DNA of 64,000 nucleotides from contig NC_015761.1 in assembly GCF_000252995.1 (NCBI RefSeq), forward strand, positions 2,480,001 through 2,544,000. Direction: 5' to 3'. This DNA comes from Salmonella bongori NCTC 12419 (GTDB lineage: Bacteria > Pseudomonadota > Gammaproteobacteria > Enterobacterales > Enterobacteriaceae). Positions 52,867 through 61,046 of this stretch are shown here, piece by piece. Position 1 is the first letter of the stretch. Each line of letters begins with the position of its first letter. The notes beneath the pieces are model-generated. The model was not told the origin of the DNA, did not search any database, and was given only the letters and a program-made list of their open reading frames with translations. Made by a program: the position numbers and the translations under genes.

Positions 52867-54150
52867 TCAGGCGGTCAGCAAATTAGCAATCGTGCGAACA
52901 CCCAAACCGGTGGCACCAGCAGACCACTGTTCAACCGGCGCTTTGCGATAAGTGGCGGAACAGTCAATGTGCAACCAGCCTTCACGGTAGTTCTCGACAA
53001 AGTGCGACAGGAAACCGGCTGCGGTACTTGCCCCGGCAGGATAAGCCGCGCTACCAGTGTTGTTCAGTTCGGCAAAGTTAGAGGGGAGTTGATTACGGTG
53101 GAACTCCGCCAGCGGTAGACGCCAGAACGGTTCATTCTCTTGCGCCGCACTTGCCAGCAAACGCGCCGCCAACGCATCGTCAAAACTGAACAAAGCATGG
53201 TAGTCGTTACCCAGCGCCGTTTTCGCCGCGCCGGTTAACGTCGCCATGTCAATGATTAGCTGCGGGTGTTGCGCGCTGGCGTCAATCAAACCATCCGCCA
53301 GCACCAGCCGACCTTCCGCATCAGTATTCATTACTTCAACATTCTTACCATTACGGTAGTGAATAATATCGCCCAGCTTGAAAGCATTGCCGCTGATCAA
53401 ATTGTCGGCGCAACACAGGAACAGTTTCACGCGTTTATTCAATCCACGGGTAATAGCAAATGCCAGCGCGCCCGTTACCGTCGCCGCGCCGCCCATATCG
53501 GATTTCATCGAGTCCATAAAGGCACTTTGTTTGATGCTGTAACCGCCAGAGTCAAAGGTGATGCCTTTGCCGACCAGACAAGCATAAACAGGCGCTTCTT
53601 TGTCGCCCGTCGGGTTGTAATCCAGCGCCAACAGTACCGGCGGACGCTCCGAACCACGGCCTACGGTGTGCAGCCCCATATAATTCTGCTCACGAAGGTC
53701 TTCACCTTTGGTGATGCGGTAAGTGACGCTATCGCACGCGACGCTACACAACAGATCCACAGCGCGCTGCGCCAATTGCTCCGGACCAAGCTCTTCCGCC
53801 GGGGCGTTAATGGTGTCGCGTACCCAGTCAATAATGGTCAGGCGGTTATCCAGTTCCTGGCGTTGGGCATCATCTAAATCCGGCCACATCACTGTACGGG
53901 TGCCTTTTGGCCCTTTGTAACCCGCCCAGAATGCCCAGCAACGCTCGGTATCCCACCCTTCGCCAGCCAGCGCGACGTGTTTTATTCCCAGACCGTCAAT
54001 TTTACGCGCCGCGCGCTGGATTAACCCCGGATCGTCTTTACCGTTAAGATGCAGGGTAATACCATCGTTATTAATACTGTACGTTGCTGTGTCGCCCCAG
54101 CGCGCATCGGCTGGCTGGGTAGACAGGGTAATTTTCATCGCTTCTGTCAT
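52867..54150 (-). CDS. pepB: PepB aminopeptidase B
   Basis: A 427-residue M17 leucyl-aminopeptidase-family enzyme with two Mn/Zn ions. Metal-binding and catalytic segments are visible: GKGITFDSGGYSIK (Lys, Asp), MKSDMGGAA (Asp) and VMNTDAEGRLVLAD (Asp, Glu, Arg). The start ATG at 54150 gives MTEAMKITLSTQPADARWG as in E. coli; a frame from 54171 adds seven residues only. It follows the isc operon (iscX) by 53 bases, with a hairpin in the gap (54171-54196), and probably receives some read-through. Confidence 0.96.
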   Translation of the reverse strand: MTEAMKITLSTQPADARWGDTATYSINNDGITLHLNGKDDPGLIQRAARKIDGLGIKHVALAGEGWDTERCWAFWAGYKGPKGTRTVMWPDLDDAQRQELDNRLTIIDWVRDTINAPAEELGPEQLAQRAVDLLCSVACDSVTYRITKGEDLREQNYMGLHTVGRGSERPPVLLALDYNPTGDKEAPVYACLVGKGITFDSGGYSIKQSAFMDSMKSDMGGAATVTGALAFAITRGLNKRVKLFLCCADNLISGNAFKLGDIIHYRNGKNVEVMNTDAEGRLVLADGLIDASAQHPQLIIDMATLTGAAKTALGNDYHALFSFDDALAARLLASAAQENEPFWRLPLAEFHRNQLPSNFAELNNTGSAAYPAGASTAAGFLSHFVENYREGWLHIDCSATYRKAPVEQWSAGATGLGVRTIANLLTA

Positions 54151-54203
54151 TTTATTTATCCTTATTAGCAAACGGGCCGCCGAATGGCAGCCCGTTATTT
54201 GAC

Positions 54204-54404
54204 TTACTCTGCCTCATCCAACCAGACTAGCAGAATCGCCTCCAGAATTTTTTCATTGGATGCGTTAGGGTCGTCATCAAAGTCTTCCAGTTCGCAAATC
54301 CACTGATGCAGATCGGTGAAACGTACGGTTTTCGGATCGACATCAGGATATGCGTCATATAACGCTTCGCCGATCTCGCGGCTATCGGTCCACTTGAGTC
54401 CCAT
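54204..54404 (-). CDS. iscX: IscX (YfhJ) iron-sulfur assembly regulator
   Basis: A 66-residue acidic protein, identical in length to E. coli IscX, with the conserved start MGLKWTDSREIGEALYD and an acidic patch DFDDDP. It binds IscS and iron and adjusts the rate of cluster synthesis. Last gene of the isc operon, 11 bases after fdx. Confidence 0.96.
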   Translation of the reverse strand: MGLKWTDSREIGEALYDAYPDVDPKTVRFTDLHQWICELEDFDDDPNASNEKILEAILLVWLDEAE

Positions 54405-54415
54405 ACTACCCTCTG

Positions 54416-54751
54416 TTAATGCTCGCGAGCATGGTTGATTGTGTAACGTGGAATTTCGATAACCAGATCGTCATCGGTAACGCGAGCCTGGCAGCTCAGG
54501 CGGCTTTCCGGCTCCAGCCCCCAGGCTTTATCCAGCATATCGTCTTCTTCTTCCGAGCTTTCCGGCAGGGAGTCGAAGCCTTCACGTACAATACAGTGAC
54601 AGGTGGTGCAGGCGCATGATTTCTCACAGGCGTGTTCAATCTCGATCCCGTTGCGCAGAGCAACGTCAAGAATGGTTTCGCCGGTCTCAGCTTCCAGAAC
54701 TGCGCCATCCGGACAAAGATCCTGATGAGGCAGAATAACAATCTTCGGCAT
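54416..54751 (-). CDS. fdx: Fdx [2Fe-2S] ferredoxin of the ISC system
   Basis: A 111-residue adrenodoxin-type ferredoxin. The cluster ligands are Cys42, Cys48 and Cys51 in CEKSCACTTC, with the fourth in SCQARVTDDD near residue 87. It supplies electrons for cluster assembly on IscU. The gene is separated from hscA by a single base and is followed by iscX. Confidence 0.97.
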   Translation of the reverse strand: MPKIVILPHQDLCPDGAVLEAETGETILDVALRNGIEIEHACEKSCACTTCHCIVREGFDSLPESSEEEDDMLDKAWGLEPESRLSCQARVTDDDLVIEIPRYTINHAREH

Positions 54752-54752
54752 G

Positions 54753-56603
54753 TTAAACCTCGTCTACGGAATGGCCTTTCAGCGCGCGACGAACCGACTG
54801 GTCCATGCGGCGAGCGGCAAATTCCTGGGTTTGTTTATCTACGTTTTTAATCGCTTGTTCTATGGCGTCAACATCATCACCCTGCGCAACCGCGTTCAAA
54901 TGTGCGGTGGCATCATCAATGCATTGACGTTCTGCGGCGCTTAACAGCGCGGCGTCAGCAGCCAGCGCGCCGGCCAAACTTTCCAGCACGCGCGCAGCTT
55001 CGACTTTTTGCTCCGCCAGCATACGTGCTTTCACGTCCTGCTCGGCAAAACTCATGGAATCCTTGATCATCGAGGCGATTTCGCTATCGGTCAGGCCATA
55101 GGAAGGCTTAACCTGTATGGAGGCCTCAACACCGGTGGATTTCTCCATGGCGGTAACGCTCAACAGGCCGTCGGCATCCACCTGGAAGGTCACGCGAATA
55201 TGCGCCCCGCCAGCTGGCAGCGCCGGAATACCGCGCAACGCAAAGCGCGCCAGAGAGCGGCAGTCCTGCACCAGTTCGCGTTCGCCCTGCATTACATGGA
55301 TAGACATCGCGGTCTGGCCATCTTTGAAGGTGGTGAAATCCTGCGCGCGAGCCACCGGGATGGTAGTGTTGCGCGGAATGACTTTTTCCACCAGCCCACC
55401 CATCGTCTCCAGCCCAAGAGAGAGCGGAATCACGTCCAGCAGCAGCATTTCGCTGTCCGGCTTGTTGCCAACCAGAATATCGGCCTGAATGGCCGCACCG
55501 ATGGCGACCACTTTATCCGGGTCAATGGCGGTTAGCGGCGTGCGACGAAAAAATTCGCCCACGCGCTCACGCACCAGCGGCACACGGGTCGAACCGCCAA
55601 CCATGACCACTTCCAGAACCTCCTGCGCCTCAACGCCCGCATCTTTCAAAGCGCGGCGGCAGGCCAGCAGCGTACGCTTAACCAGCGCGGAGATCAGTTC
55701 GTTAAACTGGTCGCGGGTAATTTCCCCCTGCCAGCCTGCAACATTGACGTTGACCACATCGACATCACTTAGCGCAATTTTTGCCGCGATCGCCGCATCC
55801 AGCAGCTCGCGCTGAACGCGATTATCGCTACGATCGGCAATCCCCGCCTGCTCACGAATGTAGTCCGCCAGCAGATGGTCGAAGTCATCGCCGCCCAGCG
55901 CGGAATCGCCCCCCGTCGCCAGCACTTCAAAAACGCCACGGCTGAGACGTAAAATCGAAATATCGAAAGTACCGCCGCCAAGGTCATACACCGCAATAAT
56001 GCCTTCCTGACCTGAGTCCAGGCCATAAGCAATGGCGGCTGCGGTAGGCTCATTGAGCAGACGCAGCACATGCAGCCCGGCCAGTCGCGCGGCGTCTTTC
56101 GTCCCCTGACGCTGGGCATCATCGAAATAGGCGGGAACGGTAATGACCACGCCATCCAGTTCGCCGGACAGCGATTCGCTCGCCCGCGCCGCCAGCGCCT
56201 TCAGAATATCCGCAGAAACGCGCACCGGATTGAGTAACCCTGCTGCCGTTTCAATCATCGGCAGTCCATTAACGCTTGCTTTAAACTGGTAAGGTAAATG
56301 CGGATAACGCGCCTGGATATCCGCCAACGAGCGTCCCATCATGCGTTTCACAGAGCTGATCGTGTTGGCGGTATCCTGCGCGGCATTGTCACGCGCAGCA
56401 TAACCGACCATGTGGCCCTGCGGTTGATAGTGAACGACTGACGGCAACAGGTGACGCCCTTCGTGGTCAGGCAGCGTTTCCGCCTGGCCGCTGCGAACCG
56501 TCGCAACCAGTGAGTTGGTAGTGCCTAAGTCGATGCCCACCGCCAGACGGCGCTGATGCGGCGCAGCGCTCAGACCAGGCTCACTAATTTGTAATAAGGC
56601 CAT
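54753..56603 (-). CDS. hscA: HscA Hsp70-type chaperone for Fe-S transfer
   Basis: A specialised Hsp70 of 616 residues that releases clusters from IscU with the J-protein HscB. The nucleotide-binding domain has GIDLGTTNSLVA, VYDLGGGTFDISIL and VMVGGSTRVPLVRE. The substrate-binding domain follows from about residue 390 (DVIPLSLGLETMGGL), specific for the LPPVK motif of IscU. It lacks the EEVD tail of eukaryotic Hsp70 and ends KGHSVDEV. hscB precedes it by 12 bases. Confidence 0.97.
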   Translation of the reverse strand: MALLQISEPGLSAAPHQRRLAVGIDLGTTNSLVATVRSGQAETLPDHEGRHLLPSVVHYQPQGHMVGYAARDNAAQDTANTISSVKRMMGRSLADIQARYPHLPYQFKASVNGLPMIETAAGLLNPVRVSADILKALAARASESLSGELDGVVITVPAYFDDAQRQGTKDAARLAGLHVLRLLNEPTAAAIAYGLDSGQEGIIAVYDLGGGTFDISILRLSRGVFEVLATGGDSALGGDDFDHLLADYIREQAGIADRSDNRVQRELLDAAIAAKIALSDVDVVNVNVAGWQGEITRDQFNELISALVKRTLLACRRALKDAGVEAQEVLEVVMVGGSTRVPLVRERVGEFFRRTPLTAIDPDKVVAIGAAIQADILVGNKPDSEMLLLDVIPLSLGLETMGGLVEKVIPRNTTIPVARAQDFTTFKDGQTAMSIHVMQGERELVQDCRSLARFALRGIPALPAGGAHIRVTFQVDADGLLSVTAMEKSTGVEASIQVKPSYGLTDSEIASMIKDSMSFAEQDVKARMLAEQKVEAARVLESLAGALAADAALLSAAERQCIDDATAHLNAVAQGDDVDAIEQAIKNVDKQTQEFAARRMDQSVRRALKGHSVDEV

Positions 56604-56615
56604 GTTAGATTCCAG

Positions 56616-57131
56616 TTAAAAATCGAGCAGCTTTTCTTCGAGTTGTTCTGCACTGCTTCGCAGTTTATCGAGAAACCGCAGTTTGCGCACCGTATCGGCC
56701 GCCGCGTCCCAGGCCGCGTTGTCCAGTTGCTCCACCATCTGCTGATGGCGAGTATCAAACATCTTACGCACACGTTGGATAAAGCTTTCCAGGCGTACGT
56801 CGTCCTTTGTCTGTTCGATATCGTCCAGCTCTTCGCGAAGCGTAAGCTGCTCCATCAGAAACGCAGTGTCGCGCACCGTATGCTGCTCACTGGCCAAATC
56901 GAACCCGTGTAAGGAAAGCAGATATTCTGCACGTAATAACGGATGGCGCAACGTCTGCCAGGCCTGGTTGATCGTGGCGGATTGCTGGACAGCGGCAAGC
57001 TGCTGCGCCTGAGTGCCGCTGGCGAATTTATCAGGGTGATACTGGCGTTGCAGATCCTGAAAACGGAGGCTCAGCGCCTGCGTATCAAGTTGATAACGGG
57101 CCGGTAAGCCAAAGAGGGTGAAGTAATCCAT
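56616..57131 (-). CDS. hscB: HscB J-domain cochaperone
   Basis: A 171-residue protein with an N-terminal J domain, including HPD in QYHPDKFAS near residue 32, and a C-terminal three-helix domain that binds IscU. It stimulates the HscA ATPase and delivers IscU. Separated from iscA by an unusual 196-base gap that holds a hairpin and an ERIC element. Confidence 0.97.
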   Translation of the reverse strand: MDYFTLFGLPARYQLDTQALSLRFQDLQRQYHPDKFASGTQAQQLAAVQQSATINQAWQTLRHPLLRAEYLLSLHGFDLASEQHTVRDTAFLMEQLTLREELDDIEQTKDDVRLESFIQRVRKMFDTRHQQMVEQLDNAAWDAAADTVRKLRFLDKLRSSAEQLEEKLLDF

Positions 57132-57160
57132 AACATTCTCAGGAGTAGCCTGTCAAAACA

Positions 57161-57191
57161 AACCCCACACGCAGGCGACCACGGTGGGGTT
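57161..57191 (-). terminator. Hairpin with T-rich tail between iscA and hscB
   Basis: AACCCCAC / GTGGGGTT perfect 8-base stem with a 15-base loop. On the minus strand it is followed by TTTGTTTTG, 30 bases before the hscB ATG. It may attenuate the chaperone part of the operon relative to iscRSUA. Confidence 0.55.
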
Positions 57192-57314
57192 ATACCTTCT
57201 TACTTCGCGCCGCAGAGACGTGGTCTGCGCTGGCTCCCCCGGTCACTTACTTAAATAAGCGCCAGGGGACTCACTCGCTTGCCATCTTTCTGCACCACGA
57301 ATTACCTGGTATAA
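57190..57314 (+). repeat. Full-length ERIC (IRU) element inside the isc operon
   Basis: 125 bases bounded by TTATACC and GGTATAA (perfect 7-base terminal inverted repeats). The central part is CCCCCGGTCACTTACTT-AAATAAGCGCCAGGGGACTCACTCGCTTGCC, which corresponds to the ERIC core used for the classic ERIC1R/ERIC2 primers. It is transcribed within the isc mRNA as an extended hairpin. The core aligns with the second ERIC in this window and shows paired changes in the inner stem (CATAG/CTATG there, CTTA/TAAG here). Confidence 0.9.
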
Positions 57315-57327
57315 CAGCGGAACACGG

Positions 57328-57651
57328 TTACACGTGGAAGCTTTCGCCGCAACCACACTCATCTTTCACATTCGGGTTGGAGAACTTAAACCCTTCGTTC
57401 AGGCCTTCTTTTACGAAGTCCAGTTGTGTACCGTCCAGAAATTGCAGACTCTTGCCGTCAACCACTACCTTAACGCCTTTGTCTTCAAACACGGTGTCTT
57501 CCGCCGTCGGTTCGTCAACAAATTCCAGTACATATGCCATACCTGAACAGCCGGAGGTTCTCACGCCCAGACGCAGACCAAACCCTTTACCACGGTTGGC
57601 CAGGAAGGTATTGACTCGCGCTGCTGCACTGTCGCTAAGTGTAATCGACAT
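57328..57651 (-). CDS. iscA: IscA A-type Fe-S carrier
   Basis: A 107-residue A-type carrier that passes iron or assembled clusters to apoproteins such as IspG. The three ligand cysteines are in TSGCSGMAY (near residue 35) and the C-terminal CGCGESF (99 and 101). Located 28 bases after iscU and followed by the ERIC-containing gap. Confidence 0.97.
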
Positions 57652-57679
57652 AACAAAACCTCAAATTTAACGTTCTATT

Positions 57680-58066
57680 TTATTTCGCTTCGCGTTTGCT
57701 TTTGTAATCTGCAATAGCGGCTTTAATCGCGTCTTCCGCCAGAATCGAGCAGTGGATTTTCACCGGCGGCAGCTCAAGTTCATCTGCGATGTCGGTGTTT
57801 TTAATCGCCTGCGCTTCATCCAGCGATTTTCCTTTCACCCACTCCGTGACCAGAGAGCTGGAAGCGATGGCGGAGCCGCAACCGTAAGTCTTGAAGCGCG
57901 CGTCCTCAATGATACCTTCATCATTCACTTTAATCTGCAACTTCATGACGTCACCGCAGGCTGGGGCGCCAACCATGCCGCTTCCCACGTTATCGTCGTT
58001 ATTGTCAAACGACCCTACGTTACGCGGATTCTCATAGTGATCGATTACTTTTTCGCTGTAAGCCAT
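57680..58066 (-). CDS. iscU: IscU Fe-S cluster scaffold
   Basis: The 128-residue scaffold on which clusters are built from IscS-derived sulfur. Ligands are Cys37 in GAPACGDVM with Asp39, Cys63 in YGCGSAIASS, and Cys106 in KIHCSILAED. The HscA recognition motif LPPVK lies just before the last cysteine. Directly downstream of iscS. Confidence 0.98.
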   Translation of the reverse strand: MAYSEKVIDHYENPRNVGSFDNNDDNVGSGMVGAPACGDVMKLQIKVNDEGIIEDARFKTYGCGSAIASSSLVTEWVKGKSLDEAQAIKNTDIADELELPPVKIHCSILAEDAIKAAIADYKSKREAK

Positions 58067-58093
58067 TATAAATTCTCCTGATTCCGATACCGA

Positions 58094-59308
58094 TTAATGA
58101 TGAGCCCATTCGATGCTGTTCAGATCCACGCCCTGCTTGTACATTTCCCACAGCGGAGAAAGGTCACGCAGACGACCAATGGATTTACGCACCAGCTCAA
58201 TGGTGTAGTCGATCTCTTCTTCAGTGGTAAAACGACCTAAAGAGAAACGGATAGAGCTATGTGCCAGCTCGTCATTCATGCCCAGCGCGCGCAGCACGTA
58301 GGACGGTTCCAGACTGGCGGAGGTACAGGCAGATCCGGAAGAGACCGCCAGGTCTTTCAGCGCCATAATCAGCGACTCGCCTTCAACGTAGTTAAAGCTC
58401 ACGTTGAGAATATTTGGCGCGCCCTGCTCAAGGTCGCCGTTCAGGTAAACTTCTTCGATATCCTTGATGCCGTTCCACAAACGATTACGCAGACCGCGCA
58501 GACGAGCCATTTCGGTCTCCATCTCTTCCTTCGCGATACGATAAGCTTCGCCCATGCCAACGATCTGGTGAACGGGCAGCGTACCAGAACGCATACCGCG
58601 TTCGTGACCGCCGCCGTGCATCTGCGCTTCAATACGAATACGCGGCTTACGACGCACATACAGCGCACCGATGCCTTTCGGGCCGTAAATTTTATGACCG
58701 GAAAAAGACATCAGATCCACTTTCAACTGGCTCAGGTCGATAGGCAGTTTCCCCACGCTCTGGGTGGCGTCAACGTGGTAGATGATACCGCGCGCGCGGC
58801 ACATTTCGCCGATGGTCGCGATGTCCTGCACCACGCCAATCTCGTTATTCACGTGCATAATAGAAACGAGAATGGTGTCATCACGCATCGCCGCTTCAAG
58901 TTCGTTAAGATCGATAATCCCGTTACGTTGCGGCGCCAGGTAGGTCACTTCAAACCCTTCGCGCTCTAACTGACGGCAGGTGTCCAGTACCGCTTTGTGT
59001 TCGGTCTTGCTGGTGATGATGTGCTTGCCTTTTTTCTGATAAAAGTTGGCTGCGCCTTTAATCGCCAGGTTGTCGGACTCCGTCGCGCCGGACGTAAAAA
59101 CGATTTCACGCGGGTCGGCGCCAACCAGCTCAGCTATCTGGTTACGGGCGATATCGACCGCTTCCTCAGCCTGCCAGCCGAAACGGTGTGAACGAGACGC
59201 CGGGTTCCCAAAGGTTCCGTCCAGGGTCAGAAACTGCATCATTTTCTCGGCAACACGCGGGTCCACCGGCGTGGTTGCGGAGTAGTCGAGATAAATCGGT
59301 AATTTCAT
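58094..59308 (-). CDS. iscS: IscS cysteine desulfurase
   Basis: A PLP enzyme that removes sulfur from cysteine and feeds Fe-S assembly, tRNA thiolation, thiamine and molybdopterin synthesis. From the ATG at 59308 it has 404 residues (MKLPIYLDYSATTPVDPRV). The PLP lysine is in FSGHKIYGPKG near residue 206, and the mobile-loop cysteine in SSGSACTSASLEPS near 328. GGAG is 11 bases upstream. In E. coli the sRNA RyhB pairs near this start; the structured leader between iscR and iscS supports a similar control. Confidence 0.97.
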   Translation of the reverse strand: MKLPIYLDYSATTPVDPRVAEKMMQFLTLDGTFGNPASRSHRFGWQAEEAVDIARNQIAELVGADPREIVFTSGATESDNLAIKGAANFYQKKGKHIITSKTEHKAVLDTCRQLEREGFEVTYLAPQRNGIIDLNELEAAMRDDTILVSIMHVNNEIGVVQDIATIGEMCRARGIIYHVDATQSVGKLPIDLSQLKVDLMSFSGHKIYGPKGIGALYVRRKPRIRIEAQMHGGGHERGMRSGTLPVHQIVGMGEAYRIAKEEMETEMARLRGLRNRLWNGIKDIEEVYLNGDLEQGAPNILNVSFNYVEGESLIMALKDLAVSSGSACTSASLEPSYVLRALGMNDELAHSSIRFSLGRFTTEEEIDYTIELVRKSIGRLRDLSPLWEMYKQGVDLNSIEWAHH

Positions 59309-59341
59309 TGCTCTTAAACTCCGTACATCACTCAATGCAAG

Positions 59342-59404
59342 GAATCAGGCAACCGGCTGGATGTACGACCGTGTTGACGGGACGTCCACGTCCCGGCCTG
59401 ATTC
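59342..59404 (-). promoter_or_regulatory. Folded iscR-iscS intergenic RNA element
   Basis: Outer stem GAATCAGGC / GCCTGATTC (9 bases, perfect) encloses an inner stem GGGACG / CGTCCC with a TCCA loop. It sits between the iscR stop codon and the iscS ribosome site. In E. coli, a stable structure here protects the iscR part of the mRNA when RyhB causes degradation of iscSUA. Confidence 0.7.
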
Positions 59405-59488
59405 TGAATTCTTTTTTACGCTTCCTCCTTCCGACGCTCTGTGTATTAACCGCATGAGGCTGCCAGAAGAAACGGCGTACTATTTTAA

Positions 59489-59983
59489 TTAAGCGCGTAA
59501 TTTAACGTCGATAGCGTCCTGCGTACGGCCATTGGCGCGTGGCGCATCATGCGTATGCTGACGGCCAGAGACATCCAGAACTTCCTGGTTATTCACCAAC
59601 TCGCCTAACGTAATATTGTTGAGGAATCCGGTCAGACGATCGCTTAAATCACGCCACAGCGCATGGGTCAGGCACTTATCACCGCCCTGACACCCACCTT
59701 TTCCCTGGCAACGGGTCGCGTCAACGGATTCATCAACCGCGCTGATCACCTCGCCGACCGCGATACTACCGGCATCTTTGCCGAGCAGATAACCGCCGCC
59801 TGGCCCGCGTACACTGGAAACCAGACCGTTTTTACGTAAGCGAGAAAACAGCTGTTCCAGATAAGAAAGGGAAATACCCTGACGTTCAGAAATATCAGCC
59901 AACGGTACCGGGCCCGCTTCGGAGTTGAGCGCAACGTCCAACATTGCGGTCACGGCATAACGCCCTTTAGATGTCAGTCTCAT
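59489..59983 (-). CDS. iscR: IscR Rrf2-family [2Fe-2S] regulator
   Basis: A 164-residue transcription factor. The winged helix lies at residues 1-80 (MRLTSKGRYAVTAMLDVAL, ISLSYLEQLFSRLRKNGLV). Cluster ligands Cys92, Cys98 and Cys104 with His107 are in RCQGKGGCQGGDKCLTH. With a cluster bound it represses its own operon through type 1 sites; both such sites are visible upstream. First gene of iscRSUA-hscBA-fdx-iscX. Confidence 0.98.
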   Translation of the reverse strand: MRLTSKGRYAVTAMLDVALNSEAGPVPLADISERQGISLSYLEQLFSRLRKNGLVSSVRGPGGGYLLGKDAGSIAVGEVISAVDESVDATRCQGKGGCQGGDKCLTHALWRDLSDRLTGFLNNITLGELVNNQEVLDVSGRQHTHDAPRANGRTQDAIDVKLRA

Positions 59984-60064
59984 GTCTTACTTAACCTCAA
60001 ACTCGCCCCTGCCCGGGGTTTTTTATTGTAAATAGGGATGTTGCATAGCAGGGATAAGTCTGAC

Positions 60065-60089
60065 ATTCCTGAGTAATTTGGTCAACTAT
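60065..60089 (-). promoter_or_regulatory. IscR type 1 site, promoter-proximal
   Basis: On the minus strand ATAGTTGACC-AAATTACTCAGGAAT matches the 25-base type 1 consensus at 22 positions. It includes a TTGACC that could serve as the -35, so bound holo-IscR would block RNA polymerase. Confidence 0.75.
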
Positions 60090-60114
60090 TTACTTGACTG
60101 TTTTAGTCAGGTAT
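60090..60114 (-). promoter_or_regulatory. IscR type 1 site, promoter-distal
   Basis: On the minus strand ATACCTGACT-AAAACAGTCAAGTAA matches the type 1 consensus at 24 of 25 positions. It directly abuts the proximal site with no spacer, as in the paired arrangement of the E. coli isc promoter. Confidence 0.82.
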
Positions 60115-60196
60115 TTGACGTTCAGTGCCATTTTTGTTTTACCGGATAACGCTTCGCTTATGGGCCTACAATGAGCGCTATCAGTCATCACATTGA

Positions 60197-60928
60197 CTAC
60201 TTTCCTTTATTCTGCTGCTCAATCGACGCCAGCATTCCACGCAGAATATTCAACTCCTGGCTTTCCGGGCGCGCGCGCGTAAACAGGCGGCGTAATTTAT
60301 TCATCACCTGCCCCGGATGGTTTTCGCGAATAAAACCGGTAGAGAGTAACGTTTGCTCCAGATGCCCATAAAAACGCTCCAGATCATCTACCAGCGGATA
60401 TGGCGTCTCTTCATGCGCCGCCGCGTCGCCATTTTCCTGCGCGGCAAGCCAGGCCATACGAACTTCATATGCGATGACCTGTACCGCCATCGCCAGATTC
60501 AACGAACTGTATTCCGGATTAGCGGCGATGGCGACGTGATAATGGCATTTTTGCAACTCGTCATTAGTCAACCCGACACGCTCACGGCCAAAAACTAAGG
60601 CGACTGGCGTATTTGCCGCTTCTGCCACGCTTTTTAAACCGCACTCGCGCGGATCAAGCATTGGCCACGGCAGAGTACGGGAACGCGCGCTGGTACCAAC
60701 CACCAGGCTACAGCCAGCCAGTGCCTCGTCGAGTGTATCGACGATCTGCGCGTTTCCAATCACATCGCTGGCGCCCGCCGCCAAAGCAATGGCCTGAGAG
60801 TCCGGTTTCACCAGCGGGTTCACCAGCCACAGATTGGTTAAGCCCATGGTTTTCATGGCCCGGGCCACCGAGCCCATATTGCCGGTGTGAGAAGTTTCTA
60901 CCAGCACAATTCGAATGTTTTGCAGCAT
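60197..60928 (-). CDS. trmJ: TrmJ tRNA Cm32/Um32 2'-O-methyltransferase
   Basis: A 243-residue SPOUT (trefoil-knot) methyltransferase that modifies position 32 in the anticodon loop. Family motifs are visible: RIVLVETSHTGNMGSVARAMKTMG at the start (Asn and Arg of motif 1), ALVFGRERVGLTNDEL (motif 2) and YSSLNLAMAVQVIAYE (motif 3, knot). The C-terminal extension binds tRNA. Located upstream of iscR on the same strand, divergent from suhB. Confidence 0.95.
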   Translation of the reverse strand: MLQNIRIVLVETSHTGNMGSVARAMKTMGLTNLWLVNPLVKPDSQAIALAAGASDVIGNAQIVDTLDEALAGCSLVVGTSARSRTLPWPMLDPRECGLKSVAEAANTPVALVFGRERVGLTNDELQKCHYHVAIAANPEYSSLNLAMAVQVIAYEVRMAWLAAQENGDAAAHEETPYPLVDDLERFYGHLEQTLLSTGFIRENHPGQVMNKLRRLFTRARPESQELNILRGMLASIEQQNKGK

Positions 60929-60974
60929 TGTCTTTCTTCAGCTAAAGATTATTCAGACATCTTACCATAAAACC

Positions 60975-61003
60975 AAGACAGATTCCGATCTCGCTGCTAT
61001 ACT
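60975..61003 (+). promoter_or_regulatory. Probable suhB promoter
   Basis: AAGACA (60975-60980) and TATACT (60998-61003) with a 17-base spacer. The predicted start near 61010 leaves a leader of about 37 bases that contains the AGTGAGAGAGA ribosome site. Confidence 0.55.
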
Positions 61004-61046
61004 CTGCGCCGTTTTCCCGTTCTTTAACATCCAGTGAGAGAGACCG

